From JBFMAP01 sp964632135 (GTDB taxonomy: Archaea > Micrarchaeota > Micrarchaeia > Burarchaeales > JBFMAP01): 6,323 bases of DNA. The first letter of the stretch is position 1. Every line of letters begins with the position of its first letter. The translations under genes were made by a program, and so were the position numbers. The stretch is taken from assembly GCA_964632135.1 (NCBI GenBank), contig CAZWEI010000057.1, positions 1 through 6,323 on the forward strand, written 5' to 3'. The notes beneath the pieces are model-generated. The model saw only the letters and a list, made by a program, of their open reading frames with translations, was not told where the DNA came from and made no database searches. Shown one piece after another: positions 1 through 6,100 of the stretch.

Positions 1-1021
1 ATCGGAATATCTCGAAAAGGATGAGCGAGGCCGCTGCAATCACAGGAAAGTATTCCAAACCAGGAAGCAGTTTGCCCTCGCTGAGTATGCCCGTGAGCGC
101 GCTCACGAGCAGAGTCGTTCCCACGAGAACCGCATACGAAAGTTTTAGGATGAAGTCAGGAGTCACGGAGAGCGCGCCCGTGAAGAACGTGAGCCCTACC
201 TGGGACGCGAACGCGGACTGGTTCACCTGAACCTTGATGAACGTTTGCAGGAACTGCACGGAGATTGCGAGCAAAAGGGGGGTGATTACGCACACGACGA
301 AAATCAAGAATATCGTGTAAGTTTTCGTGCTGACGACCATCTCGCGCTTTAGTTCGTGCATCTGGCGGATTTCCTCTGCGCTCGTCTCGAGAAGTTTCGC
401 GAGGTGGCCTCCGGAGCGCATCCCCTTCTCGAAAAACGAGACCGTTTTCGCGAGAATCACCGAGTCGATGCGTTCCGAAAGCTCGTTTAGCGCGCTGTCG
501 AGCGACTCGCTGCCCATCGCCTTTGAGGCGACGACCTTCACTTCCTCCTCGAGCGGTCCGAATTCCGGACGCGCTGCCGTGTGGAACGCCGTGAAAGGCG
601 TGAGGCCCGCGCGCAGGTTTGCCGCGACCATAAGCAGGAAATCCGGGAGGACCTTTTCGACGCGCTTAGTTCGGTCGGAGATGATGTAGCTGAGGTGCGC
701 GTAATAAACCGCAAACACGAAAGCGAAAACGAAAAGCCCCGCGAGCAGGCAGAGCCCGATAAGCGCGAGGTATTCGAGCGCGCCCATCTGCCCGGGAACA
801 AGCACGAGCCAGCCCATGAACTTCGCGAGCGTGAGCGGAATGAGCGCGGCGGCAAGAGCAAAGAGGAGCGCGAGAAGCAGGCGCGAGCCTGCCCAGATGC
901 CGGGCTCCTCGTTTATTCCAGCGTAAGCGAGCTTCCTCGCCACCCGCGCGCGCATATTCTTGCCCAGCAGCCCGCCGAACGCCTTGTACAGGTTTTCAAA
1001 TTCGAATTCCATTGTTTTCAT
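1..1021 (-). CDS. TadC/GspF-like pilus platform membrane protein, second copy (C-terminus cut by window edge)
   Basis: Inner-membrane platform subunit expected to couple the cytoplasmic ATPase to pilin insertion or extraction. The frame stays open from ATG at 1021 to the window edge, giving 340 residues and no stop, so the C-terminus is missing, probably by little. Residues 1-45 are cytoplasmic and basic, including the RKLAYAGI pattern common before the first helix of TadB/TadC proteins. Likely membrane helices are at about 46-66, 83-106, 236-257, 290-314 and 322-338. Between helices 2 and 3 lies one T2SSF domain (about 120-235) with PDFLLMVAANLRAGL near its start and an SGGHLAKLLE segment near its end. 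It aligns by eye with the T2SSF domain of the neighbour at 1041-1919, so the two look like ancient paralogues. ATG 1021 is chosen because an in-frame stop lies just upstream (1031-1033) and GAGATGA (1031-1037) sits 9 bases before it; ATG 1012 is the alternative. Last visible gene of the ATPase operon. Confidence 0.9.
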   Translation of the reverse strand, partial: MKTMEFEFENLYKAFGGLLGKNMRARVARKLAYAGINEEPGIWAGSRLLLALLFALAAALIPLTLAKFMGWLVLVPGQMGALEYLALIGLCLLAGLFVFAFVFAVYYAHLSYIISDRTKRVEKVLPDFLLMVAANLRAGLTPFTAFHTAARPEFGPLEEEVKVVASKAMGSESLDSALNELSERIDSVILAKTVSFFEKGMRSGGHLAKLLETSAEEIRQMHELKREMVVSTKTYTIFLIFVVCVITPLLLAISVQFLQTFIKVQVNQSAFASQVGLTFFTGALSVTPDFILKLSYAVLVGTTLLVSALTGILSEGKLLPGLEYFPVIAAASLILFEIFR

Positions 1022-1030
1022 CTCATTTTT

Positions 1031-1037
1031 TCATCTC
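1031..1037 (-). promoter_or_regulatory. Probable ribosome binding site of the second platform gene
   Basis: On the minus strand the sequence reads GAGATGA, one mismatch from the archaeal Shine-Dalgarno consensus GAGGTGA. It is separated by 9 bases from ATG 1021 and lies in the 19-base gap after the stop of the preceding gene. It favours ATG 1021 over the in-frame ATG at 1012. Confidence 0.5.
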
Positions 1038-1040
1038 AAT

Positions 1041-1919
1041 TTAAACGTAAATCTCAGGCCTCGCGTTCTTTATCACGCCAATCATCGCGAACTGGATTAT
1101 GAACGCGAATATCACCACGCCTGCGAGCAGGGATTCGTTCACCCCGAGCCCGCTGAACGCGGAAAGGATTACGAGAAGGGTTATTCCAAGCGAGGGCACG
1201 ACCGCTGCGATCAGAAGATAAACGAGAATGATGAAATTCAAGTCAGCGGAATAACTCTTTATCGCGCGGTACTGGTAACTCACGAGAGTGTCAATCACGC
1301 TCCGGAGCGCGCCCGCGAGGCTCGAGCCTGACTGAATCGCGGTCACGAGCTGCCATATCGCCTTCTTTAAATATTCGGATTTCGTGCGGAAAGCCATGCG
1401 CTCGAGCGCCTTTGCCTCTGAAATCCCGGAACTCACCTCGCGCACGACAATCTCAAATTCCTTGGAAACATATCCGTAATCGGATTTCGCGACTATGTTC
1501 ATCGCGTCGAAAAGAGGGACGCCCGAACTCACCTGCATGAGCAAATCCCTGAGCGCGAACGTGAGCATCCTGTCCGTCTTCTCGGCAATCCTGCGGACAA
1601 TCATGCCGGGATACACGAGATGGAGGATGAAGAAGAGGAGAAAGAAGCACGCGCCGGTGAGCGCTGCGAATATGCCCGCGCCTGCCATCTCCCTCCACGT
1701 GAGCACAACGTAAGCAAAAATTCCGAAAACCGCGCCCCAGATGATTGCGGAAAGGAGCGCGACTACGGCGTATTTTTCAGCCTCGACGTTCGCGTCCATC
1801 GCGCGCAGGTCATAGCGCACGCCAGGATAAAGCCCGAGCAGGCGCTTCCCCAGACCGGTGAATCTCGCGCTCAGCCCCCTCGCGCTCTCGATTGAAACAA
1901 GCATCAGCGGAACCCGCAT
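1041..1919 (-). CDS. TadC/GspF-like pilus platform membrane protein, first copy
   Basis: Polytopic membrane platform protein of the type II secretion/type IV pilus F family (archaellum ArlJ/FlaJ and TadC relatives), 292 residues. Likely helices are at about 50-72, 80-104, 227-253 and 263-284. The T2SSF domain lies between helices 2 and 3 (about 113-226), with the signature region FALRDLLMQVSSGVPLFDAM near 121-140 and IQSGSSLAGALRS near 195-207. Archaellum ArlJ usually carries two such domains in one chain of about 550 residues. Here each domain is in its own gene, as in bacterial TadB/TadC and as I recall for methanococcal Epd pili. A longer frame opens at TTG 1955 but would overlap the ATPase gene. 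ATG 1919 is preferred because AAGGGG lies six bases upstream and the gap to the ATPase stop is then 19 bases, like the next junction. Almost certainly cotranscribed with the ATPase. Confidence 0.93.
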   Translation of the reverse strand: MRVPLMLVSIESARGLSARFTGLGKRLLGLYPGVRYDLRAMDANVEAEKYAVVALLSAIIWGAVFGIFAYVVLTWREMAGAGIFAALTGACFFLLFFILHLVYPGMIVRRIAEKTDRMLTFALRDLLMQVSSGVPLFDAMNIVAKSDYGYVSKEFEIVVREVSSGISEAKALERMAFRTKSEYLKKAIWQLVTAIQSGSSLAGALRSVIDTLVSYQYRAIKSYSADLNFIILVYLLIAAVVPSLGITLLVILSAFSGLGVNESLLAGVVIFAFIIQFAMIGVIKNARPEIYV

Positions 1920-1925
1920 ATCAAA

Positions 1926-1931
1926 CCCCTT
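1926..1931 (-). promoter_or_regulatory. Ribosome binding site deciding the start of the first platform gene
   Basis: The minus strand reads AAGGGG followed by six bases and ATG at 1919. It lies between the ATPase stop (1939-1941) and that ATG, and supports ATG 1919 over the upstream in-frame TTG 1955. Confidence 0.6.
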
Positions 1932-1938
1932 CGCAGGA

Positions 1939-3678
1939 TCACAGAATCTTATCAATGTCCAGGTTGTGCTCCGCAGCGCGGAGGACCCCCTCGCGGTCCG
2001 TGTAATACGCCTTCATCACCGCGCCCACGTCGTCGATTTTGTCGAGTTTCTTCTTCATCATCCACTTCAGTATGCTCATTTTTTCCTTCTGGTCGTCCGT
2101 TATTTCAGCCGTGGTCATCCCTGTGTGAAGGTTCAACTCGTCAACGAATCGCACCGGCGGCTTTGATTTCTCGAACTCGTCCGTTCGCGGCCTCCATCCA
2201 TAAACCCGGTTGAGCGTGGGCCTCTCCTCGCCTCCGCCAGGAATTATCTCTGAAATCTCGCTTGTACGCCTTATGTTCGTCCTCCTGTCGCGATACTGCA
2301 CAACGATGAGGTGGACTGCCTCGAGCTCGAGAATTGGAATCTGAATCGGCGGCTCAATGAGCCTTCTCATCACCTGCGCGCTCGTGTCCGCGTGGAGAGT
2401 TGATGCGACTGCGTGCCCGGTGTGCATTGCCTCGAATAACACTTCTGCCTCATCGCGCTTCCTTATCTCGCCGAGCAGGATTCTGTCCGGCCTCATTCTC
2501 AGCGAGGAAATCATCAACTCAAGCATCGGGACCCCGCCCAATCCCTCTGGGTTCGGCCTGCGCGTCACGAGAGGAATCCAGTTCCACTGGTAGGAGGGGA
2601 GGTTCAGTTCGCGCGTATCCTCAATCGTGATTACCCGCTGCGAAGTCGGAATGAGCGATGCGAGCGCATTCAGCATGCTCGTTTTTCCGGATGCAGTGCC
2701 GCCTGCGACGAGAATGTTCATTTCATAGTGGATAGCCTGCCAGAGGAACGCGGCCATCTCAACCGAGATTGTTTTCACGTTCGGGTATGCGAGGTTCGTG
2801 AGTGTCCAGGGGTTGCGCGCGAACCTCCTTATCGTAAGCGTGTTTCCCTTTGAAGAGATTGGGTAGAGGGTGGCGCAAACGCGGTCGCCTGCGAGAAGGT
2901 GCGCGTCAAGAATCGGCTCGAGGACCGTTATCTGCCGCCCCACCTTCCTTCCAATCTGCGAGGCGTAGTTCATTATCTCCTCCTCGCTCGCGAGCTTTAT
3001 GTTCGTCTTCAGCCATCCGAATTTCCGGTGATAAACGGCGAGCGGCGCGCTCGCGTTGTTTATTGCGATTTCCTCCAAATTGTCGTCAGCCATAAGAAGT
3101 TCGATGTTCACGAGCCGGTACATTGAATGGAGAAGTATTCCCTTGAGCACTTCGGCCTGCCCTTTCTCGAGTTTGAGGCGCGCCAACTTCTCGTCCGCGA
3201 CGCGCATGAACTTCTCCTTCATCTCCATGCTGCGCTCGATGTCCGTCATCCTCTGCGTGTCCACTGGAACCTCGCGCGTAATCTCGTCCCTCAACGCGTT
3301 TATGAATGCGCGCGTGTAAGGGCTGATTTGAAGAAGCATCAACTCGTACGCGGGTCGCTTTTCCTCGCGCGAGAAATAAATCTGCACGCCTGCCGGAACG
3401 TTGTCCGCGGATATCGTGTATTTCTCCTTCACCTCGACAGCTTTCTCGACCTCTTCCTCCTCCTCAACTTCCTTTTTGAAAGATACGGTCGGCGGCTGGA
3501 TTACGTTCATGGGATAATGGACTTCCAGGAATCCCTCCTTCTCGAGCACCCTGCACACGCGCTCAACGACCGCGCTCTCCCACCCTAACTTCTTTGAAAT
3601 CTCCTCGAAACTCGCGCGCCCCTTGTCGCGCACAAACTCGAACAGGTCGTCAATTTTCGTCTTAAGTTTACGCTCCAT
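1939..3678 (-). CDS. Type II/IV secretion (archaeal pilus assembly) ATPase with N-terminal winged-helix domain
   Basis: Cytoplasmic hexameric motor ATPase of the GspE/VirB11/ArlI superfamily, 579 residues, expected to hydrolyse ATP to drive pilin assembly through the adjacent platform proteins. All core motifs are intact: Walker A GGTASGKT (326-333, catalytic Lys332), Asp box TIEDTRE (351-357), Walker B ILLGEIR (400-406, Glu404) and His box GHAVASTLHADT (421-432). I see no tetracysteine zinc motif of the PilB/GspE type. Residues about 5-55 look like a winged helix-turn-helix (EEISKKLGW, then VERVCRVLEKEGFLEV). A Glu-rich linker follows (about 69-86), then an N2-like domain from about 90 to 290. 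The first ATG with a good ribosome binding site is 3678; TTG 3696 and ATG 3687 are in-frame alternatives adding 6 or 3 residues, but the GGAG at 3688-3691 fits only 3678. It heads the operon and lies 19 bases before the first platform gene. Family assignment is near certain; which filament it serves is inferred from context. Confidence 0.97.
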   Translation of the reverse strand: MERKLKTKIDDLFEFVRDKGRASFEEISKKLGWESAVVERVCRVLEKEGFLEVHYPMNVIQPPTVSFKKEVEEEEEVEKAVEVKEKYTISADNVPAGVQIYFSREEKRPAYELMLLQISPYTRAFINALRDEITREVPVDTQRMTDIERSMEMKEKFMRVADEKLARLKLEKGQAEVLKGILLHSMYRLVNIELLMADDNLEEIAINNASAPLAVYHRKFGWLKTNIKLASEEEIMNYASQIGRKVGRQITVLEPILDAHLLAGDRVCATLYPISSKGNTLTIRRFARNPWTLTNLAYPNVKTISVEMAAFLWQAIHYEMNILVAGGTASGKTSMLNALASLIPTSQRVITIEDTRELNLPSYQWNWIPLVTRRPNPEGLGGVPMLELMISSLRMRPDRILLGEIRKRDEAEVLFEAMHTGHAVASTLHADTSAQVMRRLIEPPIQIPILELEAVHLIVVQYRDRRTNIRRTSEISEIIPGGGEERPTLNRVYGWRPRTDEFEKSKPPVRFVDELNLHTGMTTAEITDDQKEKMSILKWMMKKKLDKIDDVGAVMKAYYTDREGVLRAAEHNLDIDKIL

Positions 3679-3687
3679 CAAAAACAT

Positions 3688-3691
3688 CTCC
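3688..3691 (-). promoter_or_regulatory. Ribosome binding site deciding the ATPase start
   Basis: The minus strand reads GGAG (within GGAGATG), nine bases before ATG 3678. ATG 3687 overlaps the motif region and TTG 3696 lies upstream of it, so only 3678 is correctly spaced. Confidence 0.65.
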
Positions 3692-3733
3692 AACAAACAT
3701 CACGCCTCGCACGCGGTAATATCTCGCGCTGGG

Positions 3734-3741
3734 TTTTAAAA
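3734..3741 (-). promoter_or_regulatory. Probable TATA box of the ATPase-platform operon
   Basis: The symmetric TTTTAAAA stands out in a GC-rich background, with AATAAC directly upstream on the minus strand as a possible BRE. With usual archaeal spacing (centre about 26-27 bases before the start), transcription would begin near 3711. That leaves a leader of about 33 bases containing the GGAG ribosome binding site. Because the box is palindromic, orientation is inferred from the downstream gene. Confidence 0.5.
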
Positions 3742-3786
3742 GTTATTGTGGGACTACGCGTCGCCGTTTGGGTATCCGGCGGTATC

Positions 3787-3794
3787 TTTAAATA
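3787..3794 (+). promoter_or_regulatory. Probable TATA box of the AT-rich membrane protein gene (leaderless transcript)
   Basis: TTTAAATA is centred about 27 bases before ATG 3818, so the expected start site coincides with the A of the start codon. There is no Shine-Dalgarno sequence before that ATG, which fits a leaderless messenger. The box lies about 53 bases from the divergent TATA box of the ATPase operon. Confidence 0.6.
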
Positions 3795-3817
3795 GCCTGC
3801 ATGGACAAAATGAAAAC

Positions 3818-4285
3818 ATGAAAAATAAATTGTTGATATTTTTTATGTTTGTTGTAGTTCTGTTACTATCCACGCTAGTTCACGCGGACGTAGTTGTACC
3901 GCCCGCGTACTTTGGACTCATGCTTGTTGGACTTATATCCGCATTTTTATTAGCACTAACAATCACGTTAATTTTAGAGGTGCTGGTAGCTTTTATTTTT
4001 ATAACAATAACAAGAATTTCGAATAAAATTCTGCGTTATGTTGCGATAGCAAATTTTATTTCACTATTTTTTGCTTTTTTGGTTTTGCTTTGTTTTTACC
4101 TGTTATCACCAAACAGTTCGTATCGTGCGTTAGTGATAACGATTGAGATTTTCGTGATAATATTCGAAGCGTATTTTATATACTTGTTTAACAAAAAAAT
4201 TATAGCGCTTAAGCAATCGTTTGTATTAAGCACATTGATGAACGCCGTAAGTTTTTTTGCGGGTAGCCTGTTTTTTAAATTTTAG
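3818..4285 (+). CDS. Small AT-rich multi-pass membrane protein with signal peptide, function unknown
   Basis: A 155-residue membrane protein. Residues 1-23 form a classical Sec-type signal peptide (MKNK, a hydrophobic core, then a VHA cleavage motif), followed by an extracytoplasmic DVVVPPAYFG. Membrane segments lie at about 31-63, 72-97, 104-125 and 133-153. Glutamates sit within or at the ends of segments (Glu54, Glu110, Glu117), and the last segment has an N-x-x-S-x-x-x-G pattern (MNAVSFFAGS). From memory, this layout recurs in small uncharacterised membrane proteins of archaea and bacteria, but I cannot name a family. An in-frame TTG exists at 3746, but ATG 3818 fits both the signal peptide and the TATA spacing. 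G+C is about 32% by hand count, against roughly 53-70% in lines sampled from the flanking genes, and the gene is rich in TTA, ATA and AAT codons. It opposes both pilus blocks and converges on the next gene with 8 bases between stops. Probably an inserted or horizontally acquired gene; a role in the pilus is not shown. Confidence 0.85.
   Translation: MKNKLLIFFMFVVVLLLSTLVHADVVVPPAYFGLMLVGLISAFLLALTITLILEVLVAFIFITITRISNKILRYVAIANFISLFFAFLVLLCFYLLSPNSSYRALVITIEIFVIIFEAYFIYLFNKKIIALKQSFVLSTLMNAVSFFAGSLFFKF
4193..4199 (-). terminator. Possible oligo-T terminator of the pilin-like operon
   Basis: Read on the minus strand, this is a run of seven T about 95 bases beyond the stop of the last pilin-like gene (4294), inside the antisense of the AT-rich gene. 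Archaeal RNA polymerase commonly terminates at such T tracts. No hairpin is evident, and the run may simply encode lysines on the plus strand. Confidence 0.25.
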
Positions 4286-4293
4286 GTTTGGGT

Positions 4294-5142
4294 TTATCTG
4301 CTCAAGACCTCGATATAACCCGTTCTTCCCACATTCCCCTGCGTGTAATTCATTATCGCGTTGTAACTCGCGCGCACACTCTCATTCACTGGGAGGGGCG
4401 CGGTTTTTATTTGCGCGTGAATATTAACATCAACGCTTCCGCTTCTTTTAATTGAGAGCGCGCCTGTCCTTCCTCCCCCGAGCGCGCCGAACTGAATTTG
4501 AACGACTCCTCCCCCATCGTAATTGAGCGTGTAGGTGTTGCCCGCGGTATCATCGAGCTTCCCGCTCTCTGTTTTTGTTCCGTTTAGGTCGGTGTAGCGC
4601 AGGACCACGTCAACGCCAATCGGGCTCCAACTCCACGCGCCCGCGCTCCCTCTATGTCGGTTCATCGTGAGGTTTATTTCCAGCGAGGTAGCGTTCGTGC
4701 TCCCTGTTGAATTGTAGAAAGAAATCGCGCTGTCCGAGTAGGATTGGTTGTAGATTAAACCGTTGCTGAAGAGAAAATCAACATCGCCGTCAATCAGGTT
4801 GCTCGCGTTCAGCGTTATATTCGCATTGCTGGCATCTGCGTATCTTCCCTCAATAAAAGTTTTGTAGTTTTGGAATTTCGCAGCGCTCGCCGAGGAAGGG
4901 AGCACATCCTCGAAATAAATTCTCATCTCGCTCGCGTTTCTTTCAAGCGAGATGTTCGCGCCGCAGATGTAATTCAAATCATCCGCAACGTCGTCGAAAA
5001 CAAAGCCCGCGCGCTCAACCGGCTGAAGGGCAAGCGCGTTTGATTCGATGCGCTGGTTCGCGCGCGAGTAGAACGCCGAGAAGACCAGCAGTAGCGAGAG
5101 CAGGAGAATCGTTATTATCGTGAGAACGAATCCTTTTTTCAT
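4294..5142 (-). CDS. Large pilin-like surface protein with class III signal sequence, rich in N-glycosylation sequons
   Basis: A 282-residue secreted or filament-associated protein. The N-terminus MKKG followed by a hydrophobic helix (about 5-25) is a class III (prepilin-like) signal; cleavage after Gly4 would leave Phe as the first mature residue. The rest is an extracytoplasmic, Ser/Thr/Asn/Gly-rich, probably beta-rich domain with one cysteine (Cys60). Eleven N-X-S/T sequons are visible (Asn 63, 69, 108, 112, 132, 144, 150, 157, 187, 253, 265), suggesting N-glycosylation. No acidic residue occupies mature position 5 or 6, unlike the next two genes. Last gene of the block, 17 bases after the previous stop; the ribosome binding site is weak (GATGAG only three bases from the ATG). 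It could be a minor or tip pilin, or a membrane-anchored surface protein that uses the same signal type. Pilin-like nature is well supported; the specific role is not. Confidence 0.88.
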   Translation of the reverse strand: MKKGFVLTIITILLLSLLLVFSAFYSRANQRIESNALALQPVERAGFVFDDVADDLNYICGANISLERNASEMRIYFEDVLPSSASAAKFQNYKTFIEGRYADASNANITLNASNLIDGDVDFLFSNGLIYNQSYSDSAISFYNSTGSTNATSLEINLTMNRHRGSAGAWSWSPIGVDVVLRYTDLNGTKTESGKLDDTAGNTYTLNYDGGGVVQIQFGALGGGRTGALSIKRSGSVDVNIHAQIKTAPLPVNESVRASYNAIMNYTQGNVGRTGYIEVLSR

Positions 5143-5159
5143 TTTCTCATCTTTTTATC

Positions 5160-5570
5160 TCATCTCGAGAGATACCACGCCTCTCCTTGTGCGATGTAGA
5201 AATTATTTCCATCGACAAAACTCCTTCGCGCGCTCACGAGTTCCTTTTCATAGCCCGCGCACCTAGGTTTTTTCAGCATTAATTTTAGTTTTCCTGAGGA
5301 ATCCGTGATTTTCAAATTCATGCACACTGAGGGCGGAAGCGCGCGCAGCACGTCATTCGCCTTCGAGGAATTTCCTGCGACCGCTTCATTGAGCGCGCCG
5401 TTCTTCTCCATGAGCGCGAGCGCGTCCATCGAAACCTGCGCGAGGTAGTTTGAAGCGAGAGCTGACGCGCGTATGTTCAGGTATGAGAATATTATCCCGA
5501 GCATTAGCAAAGCAACGAGGAGCGCGAGAACAGCGTCCAGCGAGAGCACGAAACCGTTTTTCATTCTCAT
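5160..5570 (-). CDS. Small pilin-like protein with class III signal sequence
   Basis: A 136-residue minor pilin-like protein. The class III signal is MRMKNG, then FVLSLDAVLALLVALLML; predicted cleavage after Gly6 gives mature Phe1 and an aspartate at mature position 6, close to the conserved Glu5 of bacterial pilins. The hydrophobic helix spans about 7-30 and continues into an amphipathic stretch, as in pilin alpha-1 helices. The small C-terminal domain has two cysteines (Cys83, Cys104) that could form a disulfide, and ends in a FYIAQGEAWYLSR strand of the kind closing many archaeal pilin-like domains. ATG 5570 overlaps the previous stop as ATGA, implying translational coupling, with GAGG seven bases upstream. 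ATG 5564, with GGGG six bases upstream, is an equally good start that removes two residues; TTG 5576 is less likely. Confidence 0.9.
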   Translation of the reverse strand: MRMKNGFVLSLDAVLALLVALLMLGIIFSYLNIRASALASNYLAQVSMDALALMEKNGALNEAVAGNSSKANDVLRALPPSVCMNLKITDSSGKLKLMLKKPRCAGYEKELVSARRSFVDGNNFYIAQGEAWYLSR

Positions 5571-6100
5571 CCCCAAACCTCTGTCCTGAATATCACGTTA
5601 CTTCCATTCAGGAGCGCGAGACGGTCGATGACGAGCGCGCCCTTTTCCTCACCTGCGCCAGGGCTCGCGCCCCAAACCCAAACCGCTGCACCGCTCGCGT
5701 CCCTCACGCTCAACCTCACGTCGTATTTCGCGAGTCCTAGAAGCGTTTTTATCTCGAAATATTTCGTTTCGTTGAGTTCTGAGAGGCGCGCCAATTTCCG
5801 CGAGTCGAGAACATTCCGCTCGCGCGCCAGTCCTATTGCGCGCGCCTGGGAATCAAAATCTACATCCGCAATATTCTCCCAATCGGCGGGGTCGCCCGCG
5901 CTCGTGATGAGGGAACTGCTCGCGTCCCTCGCGCCCCACTCCATCCACCTGTACTCCTCGAACGACGCGCGCCTAGTGTCAACGCCGGCCCAAAGCAGAG
6001 TGGAAATTGTGAGTACAACTAGCAAAATCGCGCACGCGACCAGAGCATCGATTGAGAATATCTGCCCCTTCCTATTCAAGCACGACAACCCCGTTTTCAT
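5567..6100 (-). CDS. Pilin-like protein with class III signal sequence (QIFSIDA type)
   Basis: A 177-residue pilin-like protein. The N-terminus reads MKTGLSCLNRKG, then QIFSIDALVACAILLVVLTIS: a clear class III signal with Arg-Lys-Gly, Gln as first mature residue (the usual archaeal pilin residue) and aspartate at mature position 6. The helix covers about 13-38. The globular part contains ITSAGDPADWE (65-75) and an IGLARE element (89-94), then YFEIKTLLGLAKYDVRLSV (114-132). The G-x-P-x-x-W, GLA and Y-x-x-K/I-x-LLG series recurs, as I recall, in archaeal pilin-like proteins beside pilus ATPases. It ends IFRTEVWG, again a terminal strand. ATG 6100 overlaps the end of the preceding gene by 29 bases; GAGGTC lies 10 bases upstream. 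In-frame TTG codons at 6088 and 6079 are possible but shorten the basic leader. Confidence 0.9.
   Translation of the reverse strand: MKTGLSCLNRKGQIFSIDALVACAILLVVLTISTLLWAGVDTRRASFEEYRWMEWGARDASSSLITSAGDPADWENIADVDFDSQARAIGLARERNVLDSRKLARLSELNETKYFEIKTLLGLAKYDVRLSVRDASGAAVWVWGASPGAGEEKGALVIDRLALLNGSNVIFRTEVWG

Noticed and set aside
581..1102. Plus-strand open frame of 173 codons, very rich in Arg and Glu
   Set aside because: It lies antisense to the second platform gene, whose translation is a convincing membrane protein; the charged composition is what the reverse of Leu/Ala-rich GC-rich codons gives.
3127..3588. Plus-strand open frame of 153 codons
   Set aside because: Fully antisense to the N-terminal half of the ATPase; no recognisable motif and no promoter.
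3701..3730. Possible tiny minus-strand peptide from ATG 3700 upstream of the ATPase
   Set aside because: It stops after about ten codons, overlaps the ATPase start, and has no independent support; it could only be a leader peptide by speculation.
3746..3817. 24-residue N-terminal extension of the AT-rich gene from TTG 3746
   Set aside because: It would place a non-signal stretch before a good signal peptide and lie across the TATA box; ATG 3818 fits promoter spacing.
4252..4276. T7 and T6 runs on the plus strand as a terminator of the AT-rich gene
   Set aside because: Both runs lie before its stop codon (4283-4285) and encode phenylalanines; terminating there would remove the stop.
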